20,840 bases of DNA from Flectobacillus sp049240685 (GTDB lineage: Bacteria; Bacteroidota; Bacteroidia; Cytophagales; Spirosomataceae). A model generated the notes under the pieces. It did not search any database and had not been told where the DNA came from. It worked only from the letters and a program-made list of their open reading frames with translations. Shown one piece after another: positions 16,401 to 20,840 of the stretch (position 1 is the stretch's first letter; each line of letters opens with the position of its first letter). The position numbers and the translations under genes are program-made. Location: positions 1-20,840 of the forward strand of contig NZ_JBMLSD010000364.1 in NCBI RefSeq assembly GCF_049240685.1. The letters run 5' to 3'.

Positions 16401-16506
16401 CATCAGTTACTTTACCTTTAATTGGGCTTTGTGCAAAAATAGTTTGCCAAGAAAGGAACAGTAATGCAGTAAATAAGAGAGTAAATTTACTTTTGCATGC
16501 TTTCAT
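13417..16506 (-). CDS. SusC/RagA-family TonB-dependent outer-membrane transporter
   Basis: Outer-membrane beta-barrel that imports the ligand held by its SusD-like partner, powered by TonB. Starting at the ATG at 16506 it has 1029 aa and a normal signal peptide (MKACKSKFTLLFTALLFLSWQTIFAQ). An upstream ATG at 16596 would add 30 residues that spoil the signal peptide, so it is rejected. Next comes a carboxypeptidase-regulatory-like domain (IKGKVTDGNSAGLAGVSIQI to NVVLESD). The conserved SLDEVVVTALG motif follows, then the plug domain (AGRVAGLNI, RILLRGMASF, PLFVINGVPMDN, DDIEDLTVLKGASASALYGARAANGVILITTK). The 22-strand-type barrel makes up the rest and ends in the C-terminal phenylalanine required for barrel insertion (NLNIKF). 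It is intact and of full family length. It is the first gene of the minus-strand cluster, and the divergent ROK gene suggests its regulator. Confidence 0.95.
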   Translation of the reverse strand: MKACKSKFTLLFTALLFLSWQTIFAQSPIKGKVTDGNSAGLAGVSIQIKGTSKGTTTDAVGSYSISASKGNTLVFSSIGFVTKEVVVTDATTLNVVLESDVQSLDEVVVTALGVSKEARKVGYAVTKVDGSLMTKARETNMAYSLAGRVAGLNISGTSGGPGSSARILLRGMASFTASSPLFVINGVPMDNTQRGSAGEWGGADNGDGISNINPDDIEDLTVLKGASASALYGARAANGVILITTKSGKKGKMSVEYNLNMVADKAINFTDYQYVYGQGQNGLRPTSVTSALNSGMYSWGAKLDGAPTIQFDGKTYAYSAVKDNMDQFYRTGSSITNSVSISNASDQGAFRLSLANLDNSSILRNSGLDRKTINFTGSQKMGSKMTVNVMVNYIDELAKNKPNLSDGPLNANNIQYLATNVNQIALQPGYDASSIYGAEIQYNDDIYVTNPWFVVNRFKNNVSRKRLITSLSTKYDFTKWLNGTVRLGYDYMNDGIDKITPTGTAYSNGLRGGYDELSKATTAELNADAFLSASKDITEDLSIDALVGAAYRNNKYDKIGISGGPFVIPFFYSPLNVTSFSRSYGYAEKETHSAYYSLDIAFKKMFTLSTTGRYDAFSTLPTNNTGIFTPSVSLSADITELAKIKDLSYGKVRASYAVVSGEPVNPYTTQQYYSVGSAIQGVTTGSFSSTLPNLFLKPYTLTEMEFGTELKFFQNRLGIDIAYFHRKTKNEIINGSLSDATGFTGQYIGTGSTQNSGLELMLSGTPIQTSDFTWKTSFNMTSVANKILDISGTGAENEQLSLGTYRPLNANTALVKGMAGPQIMAYDYVRDANGKIVVDASGIPVQAANRTPMGSVLPKLYGGFNNEFTFKGFNFAFLFDYRFGNKVLSATNYYTIFRGLNQMTLAGRESGVVADGVRADGSVNTVNVPAQTYYQNLARRISALNVMDGSFIKLRQITVGYTLNKKQLGILPFESVGISLVARNLWTLLKHTDNIDPEAGFSSQLNYAGIEGSSLPTTRTYGFNLNIKF

Positions 16507-16766
16507 TTTAATGAACTGTTTCAGTGAAAAAATTGAATTGGATGTTAATGCGGAATAAATAAGGTAAATCAACAACCCTATGGTGGGATTGAACACTTTT
16601 GTGCTGTTTTCATGACATGGTTGGGATAGTATAACGTGGAAAATTGGGATTATATAATTATTAAAATAAATACAACAAATAAAAAGTATAAACTCAAAAT
16701 AATACAGGTATTTCTATTTATATATCAATAAGTATGCGATATTAGTAAATTATTTTAATAAATATC

Positions 16767-16785
16767 ACAAAAAAATGTTTTTTGT
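16767..16785. repeat. Small A/T inverted repeat
   Basis: ACAAAAAA and TTTTTTGT are perfectly inverted around three bases. It sits about 260 bp upstream of the susC-like start. In DNA this AT-rich it could arise by chance; as a structure it could be a weak terminator or operator. Confidence 0.3.
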
Positions 16786-16999
16786 ATACTTAAAAGGGAA
16801 TTGTAGAAAATAATACTCATTCAAAACTTTCATGAATTAAAAATAATGAAAACAAAATAAAATTTGTAATTTTTGTTGTAATATTACATATAATTTTAAA
16901 AAATTAAAAGAAACCTATAGATAATTCGAGTATAAACACTTAACATTTTTTTTAAAATATATTAATAAACTAAGTATTTTCCACAAAAGCACACAGAAC

Positions 17000-17036
17000 C
17001 AACAAGTTTTTTTGATATTAAGTCATATACTTGTTG
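17000..17036. repeat. 8-bp inverted repeat with 21-base loop
   Basis: CAACAAGT (17000-17007) and ACTTGTTG (17029-17036) pair perfectly. Downstream on the plus strand is a T-rich run (17050-17063). It could be an operator or the stem of a leader transcript; there is little else to support it. Confidence 0.35.
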
Positions 17037-17118
17037 CTGAAAATATTAATTTTTCTTTTTTTTGTAGTACTGTAGACTGAAACGTTCGAAAATACTAGCT
17101 CCGTTGTATAATATTTTA

Positions 17119-17144
17119 TCAGAATTGATAATTATCATTTCTGA
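17119..17144. promoter_or_regulatory. Near-perfect 26-bp palindrome, candidate regulator operator
   Basis: The half-sites TCAGAATTGAT and ATCATTTCTGA flank AATT. Twelve of thirteen base pairs of the dyad match, the single mismatch being T/T at 17125/17138. It lies 205 bp before the ROK start and about 610 bp from the susC-like start. Neither strand has a T-tract after it, so a terminator is unlikely. Its length and symmetry suit a dimeric regulator, and the adjacent ROK protein is the obvious candidate. Binding is inferred. Confidence 0.5.
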
Positions 17145-17349
17145 ATAATAATAGGATAAGCCAAATTTTCTAGTGTCTCCACAGAGACTATATCCTGGTT
17201 AAAAATAATTATGCTTCACAAACCATGTTGAGCCTATCCACAAATTATTGAATATATAGACCTTTTGGAACTGTTTAACATTTATTATGTTGGTCGAGTA
17301 CTTGTCAGTCTACTCATAACCACATATTTGAATTCTTATCCCAGAATAT

Positions 17350-18585
17350 ATGTCTGACTTGTACAAATCTGCTCCGGATATCGAAATCGTCGAGCGAGAG
17401 TCAATTGTTGATTTAAAAAAAAACAAACTAAAAAAGAAACTTCTTCAGCACCTTTATAATGGTGGTAATTTCACTATTGCCCAGCTGACCAAACACTTAC
17501 ACACCAGCGTACCGTCTGTTACTGCCTTAGTCGAAGAACTCATCCTCGAAAAATGGGTGATTGAGGTGGGTATTGCGGAGGTACAACTTGGGCGTAAACC
17601 TACATTGTATAGTTTAAACCCTCATGAAAGATTTGTACTGGCACTCGATATCAATACTTACCAGTCAAAGGCATTCGTACTCAATCTCCAAAACAAGGTA
17701 ATGCTTAGCGAAGATATTCCCGTTTGTATAGAAGGAGACTCTCCTATTGCAGACCAAATCATCAAAGCTGTGCAAAAAATACTGACCTTCTCTCCTTATA
17801 AAATCGAACACTTTGTGGGAATGAGTATTTCAATGCCGGGTTTGATTAACCCTCGCACTGGGCTAAACTATACCTACCCGCACGTAGTGGCTGATGGAGG
17901 GAGTTTGGTGTACAGTATGAAAGCTGCCTTCCAAATCCCTGTATTTATTATCAACGACACTCAAGCTATTACATTAGGCGAACACCATTTTGGTTTGGCC
18001 AAAGATATGCAACATGCTATTACTGTAAATATGGATTGGGGAGGTGTTGGTTTTGGGGTACTTGTCAATGGACAGGTATTACAAGGGGAGTCGGGCTTTG
18101 CGGGTGAACTTGGGCATATTCAGGTGCGCCCAGATGGAGAGCTTTGCCATTGTGGCAAGGTGGGTTGTTTGGATACCGTTACCAAGGCTTCTTACCTTAT
18201 CAAACGTATTAAGGAGCTCCTAAAAGAAGGACGGGTATCCCAATTAGCTAATAAAAATATTGACCAAATCGATATAGAAATGGTCATTGAAGTGGCCAAT
18301 CGTGGTGATGGACTAGCCATCGATTTACTTCATGATATTGGTAAGGAAATGGGGAAAGGTTTGGCTATTGCCGTGCACCTCCTCAATCCAAAAACAATTA
18401 TCATCAACGGTGCCTTGGCAAAAGCAGGTAAATTTATCAGTAATCCTATCGAACAAGCAATTTACAAATACTGTCTGGCCGATTATAAGGAAAATTTGAG
18501 TATCGTAATCTCTGAGCTGGGTGAATCGGCCAAGGTTTTGGGACTACAGGCCTATGCCCTCAACAAGGTACTTGCCGAAGAATAA
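17350..18585 (+). CDS. ROK-family transcriptional regulator
   Basis: Cytoplasmic sugar-responsive regulator (NagC/Mlc/XylR type, 411 aa). Residues ~24-92 form a winged helix-turn-helix (FTIAQLTKHLHTSVPSVTALVEELILEKWV, then the wing and GRKPTLYSLN). The rest is the ROK sugar-kinase-like fold. ND (202-203) lies where ROK kinases carry their catalytic aspartate. The glycine-rich loop is DWGGVGFG. The zinc site is formed by H256 in GELGHIQV with C266, C268 and C273 in CHCGKVGC. The gene is transcribed away from the susC-like gene across the shared spacer and ends in its own terminator, the usual layout for a local regulator. It most likely responds to a sugar released from the substrate, perhaps fucose or a phosphorylated derivative. 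Ligand and sign of regulation are not visible. Confidence 0.9.
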   Translation: MSDLYKSAPDIEIVERESIVDLKKNKLKKKLLQHLYNGGNFTIAQLTKHLHTSVPSVTALVEELILEKWVIEVGIAEVQLGRKPTLYSLNPHERFVLALDINTYQSKAFVLNLQNKVMLSEDIPVCIEGDSPIADQIIKAVQKILTFSPYKIEHFVGMSISMPGLINPRTGLNYTYPHVVADGGSLVYSMKAAFQIPVFIINDTQAITLGEHHFGLAKDMQHAITVNMDWGGVGFGVLVNGQVLQGESGFAGELGHIQVRPDGELCHCGKVGCLDTVTKASYLIKRIKELLKEGRVSQLANKNIDQIDIEMVIEVANRGDGLAIDLLHDIGKEMGKGLAIAVHLLNPKTIIINGALAKAGKFISNPIEQAIYKYCLADYKENLSIVISELGESAKVLGLQAYALNKVLAEE

Positions 18586-18613
18586 ACCAAAGTAAATTAT
18601 TTTATATAAAGAA

Positions 18614-18656
18614 CTCTCATACACAGGTCAAATCAAACTTGGTATGAGGGTTTTTT
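18614..18656 (+). terminator. Intrinsic terminator of the ROK gene
   Basis: CTCTCATAC (18614-18622) pairs with GTATGAGGG (18642-18650), nine pairs including one G-T wobble, over a 19-base loop. TTTTTT then ATTTTT follows at once. It begins 28 bp after the ROK stop. Confidence 0.8.
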
Positions 18657-18757
18657 ATTTTTAAAATACTTCTTTGTAAAATCAAATCCTCTTTACACTT
18701 TCTATAAATACGGCTACATACAACGATAAATACCCTTAAGGCATATTTACTTTAGCT

Positions 18758-18789
18758 TAGCGGAACAATCATTTAAAAACAATCCGCTA
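18758..18789 (+). promoter_or_regulatory. Start-codon-proximal inverted repeat (possible leader hairpin)
   Basis: TAGCGGA (18758-18764) and TCCGCTA (18783-18789) form a perfect 7-bp stem over 18 AT-rich bases. The 3' arm ends on the A of the start codon at 18789. In RNA it would mask the translation start. Whether it lies in the transcript depends on an unmapped start site. Confidence 0.4.
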
Positions 18790-19919
18790 TGAAAAAAACA
18801 CTTGTTTCTCTATTCTTTCTAAGTATCACTACGGGACTTTCGGGCAGTCAAATTAAAGCTCAAGGTTTTCTACAAAAATTAAAAGAAAAGGCTGAATCTG
18901 TAACTGGTGGTGGTAGCGCTGGCGCCAAACCTAGTAAAGCTCTTTATGAAAAGCAAAAAGAGGATGCTTCCAAAACAATTCTTGAGTCGAAAGGAATCAG
19001 CAAAGATGCTTACGGACTTGCGGGTATTTATTATACTCGTGAGCTTTTTGTATGTGGGAAAGAAGAAGGAAAACCTGACAAGGCAATTGGTAAATTTTTA
19101 GTAAGTTTTGAAAAGGAGTCTAAGGCCGTCAAGGTAAAACTTACACCTAGCTATGGCATCGAAGACAATATCCCTCCACTGATTATCGGACGTAATGACT
19201 ATCCAGCAGACCTAGTGCTCAAAATTAGTTCCGCAATCAAGCAACCTCGATTTGATGCCACAATTGGAAACTCTACTTTTTATGGTTTTTACGCAAAACA
19301 AAAAACAGTCAAAGATGGAGAATATGTAAAAGAATCTAAAGAAACATTCAAGGATGCTTCCAGCTTGCATTTAGTACTTATTGAACCTGGCTTGATTTTA
19401 GTAACTCCTGGAAGTGGACTATACTATATTCCCAAAGGTGGTCGTGATGCAAGTGATGTAAAAAGTGAAAAAATGGATCCTGTCATGGTTTTGTACACAA
19501 AAGACAAGGAATCAAAGGCTCTTTCACTTTCCGACGAACAACTTTATGAGATGCTAGTAACTCACCAAAAGGCTTATCAAAAAAGAGATGAACTCCAAAT
19601 TGATGGTCAGAAAGAGGCCTATAAAGCCATTGATGAAGCAAATGCAGCACTTTTTAGTGGTTCCAAAAGTAGTAGTTCGAGCTCATCGAAAAGTAGTAGT
19701 TCGAGTGAGAAAACCTTCAAAGTTGAATTGCAAAATTTAACAGGGGAAGATGTGTACTACACGGTCAATGGTATGAGTAATACGCTGAAACGAATTGGGA
19801 GTAAAATGATTGAAGGTATATATGTGAAAGTTGGAGCATCAATAGTTACAAAATCTGGAAGGGTGATAGCCACTATCACAGAAAGCACTAAACCAAGCAC
19901 AAGATTTAAAATTGAGTAA
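18789..19919 (+). CDS. Secreted protein of unknown function with serine-rich linker
   Basis: I do not recognise a family for this 376-aa protein. It has a signal peptide (MKKTLVSLFFLSITTGLSGSQIKAQ). A charged, probably helical segment with a Gly-rich turn (27-75) follows, and then a mixed alpha/beta body (~75-285) rich in lysine. A serine-rich linker (GSKSSSSSSSKSSSSS, about 291-306) joins it to a ~65-residue C-terminal domain (TFKVELQNLTGEDVYYTVNGM to TRFKIE) that looks all-beta. The linker suggests two separately folded parts in the periplasm or at the surface. Codon use and the uninterrupted reading frame support a real gene. It lies after the ROK terminator with its own leader and is convergent with the cyclase gene, so it is likely a single-gene transcript with no evident link to the fucosidase locus. 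Confidence 0.8.
   Translation: MKKTLVSLFFLSITTGLSGSQIKAQGFLQKLKEKAESVTGGGSAGAKPSKALYEKQKEDASKTILESKGISKDAYGLAGIYYTRELFVCGKEEGKPDKAIGKFLVSFEKESKAVKVKLTPSYGIEDNIPPLIIGRNDYPADLVLKISSAIKQPRFDATIGNSTFYGFYAKQKTVKDGEYVKESKETFKDASSLHLVLIEPGLILVTPGSGLYYIPKGGRDASDVKSEKMDPVMVLYTKDKESKALSLSDEQLYEMLVTHQKAYQKRDELQIDGQKEAYKAIDEANAALFSGSKSSSSSSSKSSSSSEKTFKVELQNLTGEDVYYTVNGMSNTLKRIGSKMIEGIYVKVGASIVTKSGRVIATITESTKPSTRFKIE
19665..19705 (+). repeat. In-frame direct repeat encoding the serine linker
   Basis: The 17-mer AAAAGTAGTAGTTCGAG occurs at 19665-19681 and again at 19689-19705, a 24-bp period equal to eight codons. It keeps the reading frame and encodes most of the K-S-S-S-S-S linker. It is a likely site of length variation between strains. 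Confidence 0.75.
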
Positions 19920-19929
19920 AACAATCAGC

Positions 19930-19976
19930 AATGATGTCATCGGAATAACCACAATCGTAATTTCGGTGACATCATT
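19930..19976. terminator. Shared stem-loop between convergent genes
   Basis: AATGATGTCATCG (19930-19942) pairs with CGGTGACATCATT (19964-19976), 13 pairs with one wobble. On the plus strand it runs into TTTTAATT, 10 bp beyond the secreted-protein stop. On the minus strand it comes 10 bp after the cyclase stop, without a long T-run. It is probably a terminator for the plus-strand gene and possibly serves both. Confidence 0.72.
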
Positions 19977-19985
19977 TTAATTAAA

Positions 19986-20675
19986 TTACTCAAATACCGC
20001 CACTGCTCGCACTGGCGACCCCGTTCCGCCTCTGATTTTAAGTGGCAAAGCAATGAATCTAAAGCGTCCTCGCCCGATAAGTTGATGAAGATTCACCATA
20101 TTTTCATAATGCGTAAAGCCCATTTTTCCACAAACATAATGCACCTCTTTATTGCTTATTTTGGGTATCCCTGGTGAAAGGGTTTCTACGCCAAAGGCAG
20201 ATATTTGCTTCTCTCCTAGCCATTGTGTTGCCTCCGCAGTCAAGCCTGGTCCGTTATTCCAATTTTCTGTGGCAAAATGCTTTCGATAATGATTGGTATA
20301 TAGCAATACAGTATCTCCTTTTTTGAGATCAAGACTGGTTTTTTCGCAAGCTTTTTGTAAATCTTCTGAAGTAATGAATTCTTGCAAGCCTTTATGACTC
20401 AAATCCAAACAAATACCTTCAGTGTAAAACATAGATAAAGGCATCATGTCTATCGACAGTCCTGCAAATTCTCTACCCATGTGATTAAGTGCATCCACAT
20501 GTGTACCTGTATGCTCACTCATAGCTAATTTGTAAACACTCGGCGTTTGAGTTTCAGCACCAAGCAATCCATCCCACTGCTCATGAGTAGCGTGAATTTC
20601 TATTTTTACGGCTGGTAAGCTATGAAAAACCGACATTCCATCAAATATTTCTTGGCTTAAATCAATTATCTCCAT
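19986..20675 (-). CDS. Cyclase family protein (kynurenine formamidase-like metal hydrolase)
   Basis: A 229-aa cytoplasmic hydrolase of the cyclase superfamily (PF04199-type), which includes bacterial kynurenine formamidase and isatin hydrolase. The metal-binding motif HxGTHxDAxxH is complete at H55, H59, D61 and H65 (SEHTGTHVDALNH). Other family landmarks are the opening IDLSQEIFDGM and the GDTVLLYT strand. FGVETLSPG and THYENMVNL (E191-N192) also match. The end, IALPLKIRGGTGSPVRAVA, is the usual family C-terminus. There is no signal peptide. The start codon shares one base with the stop of an FAD-linked oxidase gene (TAATG), so the two are in one operon. No tryptophan-pathway neighbour is visible, so the substrate is open and a kynB name is not justified. 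Confidence 0.88.
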   Translation of the reverse strand: MEIIDLSQEIFDGMSVFHSLPAVKIEIHATHEQWDGLLGAETQTPSVYKLAMSEHTGTHVDALNHMGREFAGLSIDMMPLSMFYTEGICLDLSHKGLQEFITSEDLQKACEKTSLDLKKGDTVLLYTNHYRKHFATENWNNGPGLTAEATQWLGEKQISAFGVETLSPGIPKISNKEVHYVCGKMGFTHYENMVNLHQLIGRGRFRFIALPLKIRGGTGSPVRAVAVFE

Positions 20676-20840
20676 TATTCAAATATTTTTCCTCTGTTCA
20701 ATATTCCTTTGGGGTCTAGAGCAGCTTTCAAGGTTTTCATCAATGTTATTTCCTCTTGACTTCGACTTAAATGTAACCACATCTTTTTCTCTAAACCAAC
20801 ACCATGTTCGGCAGTAATAGAGCCGCCAATAGCTCTAAGT
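20675..20840 (-). CDS. FAD-linked oxidase, C-terminal fragment (runs off the window edge)
   Basis: Only the last 54 residues are inside the window; the gene continues past the right edge. They read LRAIGGSITAEHGVGLEKKM, then WLHLSRSQEEITLMKTLKAA, then LDPKGILNRGKIFE. The GGSITAEHGVG motif, the spacing to LDPKGILN-GK and the short tail are diagnostic of the C-terminal domain of D-lactate dehydrogenase/glycolate oxidase GlcD-type flavoproteins (PF02913-type). The usual proline of ILNPGK is an arginine here. The stop TAA shares its last base with the cyclase start. It would oxidise a 2-hydroxy acid, but the substrate cannot be told from the fragment. Confidence 0.8.
   Translation of the reverse strand, partial: LRAIGGSITAEHGVGLEKKMWLHLSRSQEEITLMKTLKAALDPKGILNRGKIFE

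Larger units (their letters stand above)
16507..17349. other. AT-rich divergent regulatory spacer between susC-like and ROK genes
   Basis: About 840 bp with no credible gene on either strand. It must hold the promoters of the susC-like gene (minus) and the ROK gene (plus). It contains several dyads (17119-17144, 17000-17036, 16767-16785) and three TGGGAT hexamers near the susC side (16584, 16622, 16645). I could not identify a clean Bacteroidota -33/-7 promoter pair for either gene. The stretch 16640-17050 is extremely AT-rich. Confidence 0.65.

Noticed and set aside
16507..16596. Extended start for the SusC-like protein
   Set aside because: The 30 extra residues precede a complete signal peptide starting at 16506.
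17153..17196. Nested inverted repeats AGGATA/TATCCT and GTCTC/GAGAC as a riboswitch
   Set aside because: The two stems are not coaxial, are short, and no known aptamer consensus is recognisable.
19665..19705. Direct repeat as a mobile or regulatory element
   Set aside because: It is in frame and explained as a serine-linker coding repeat.
18789..19919. Assigning the secreted protein to the fucosidase locus
   Set aside because: A strong terminator separates it from the ROK gene and no motif links it to glycan use.

Overview
The window looks like chromosomal DNA of a free-living member of the Bacteroidota, most likely a Cytophagales-type bacterium. It is AT-rich. It carries a SusC/SusD outer-membrane pair, a SusD lipoprotein signal followed by acidic residues, FG-GAP/ASPIC-UnbV repeat proteins, and start codons that mostly lack a Shine-Dalgarno sequence. 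This placement is inferred from gene content, not from a marker gene.

Region 1 (1-5508, plus strand) is a surface-glycan export and assembly segment. It holds a Wzm-type ABC permease and a Wzt-type ATPase coupled by a TAATG overlap, then two separate family 2 glycosyltransferases. Its spacers hold two repeat families. One is a ~125-bp element with TAAGTAAGTAA-like inverted ends, present on both sides of wzm-wzt. The other is a ~75-95-bp GGCA/GCCGAAAGCT repeat in three copies, two of them in opposite orientation around the second glycosyltransferase.

Region 2 (5509-16506, minus strand) is a polysaccharide-utilisation-type locus. In transcription order it reads SusC-like TonB-dependent transporter, SusD-like lipoprotein, terminator, leader hairpin, a giant secreted FG-GAP/ASPIC-UnbV protein, a vanadium haloperoxidase/PAP2-type enzyme (ATGA overlap with the gene before it), and a GH29 alpha-L-fucosidase. 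A divergent ROK regulator (17350-18585) lies across an 840-bp AT-rich spacer containing a near-perfect 26-bp palindrome. Together they suggest ligand-responsive control of uptake and processing of a fucose-containing compound. The role of the haloperoxidase-like enzyme and the double-propeller protein in such a locus is the most unusual feature of the window.

Region 3 (18586-20840) holds a secreted protein of unknown function with a serine-rich linker. A convergent minus-strand pair follows: a cyclase/kynurenine-formamidase-like hydrolase and the C-terminal end of an FAD-linked oxidase that continues past the right edge. A shared stem-loop separates the convergent genes. I saw no rRNA, tRNA, CRISPR array, transposase gene or phage gene.
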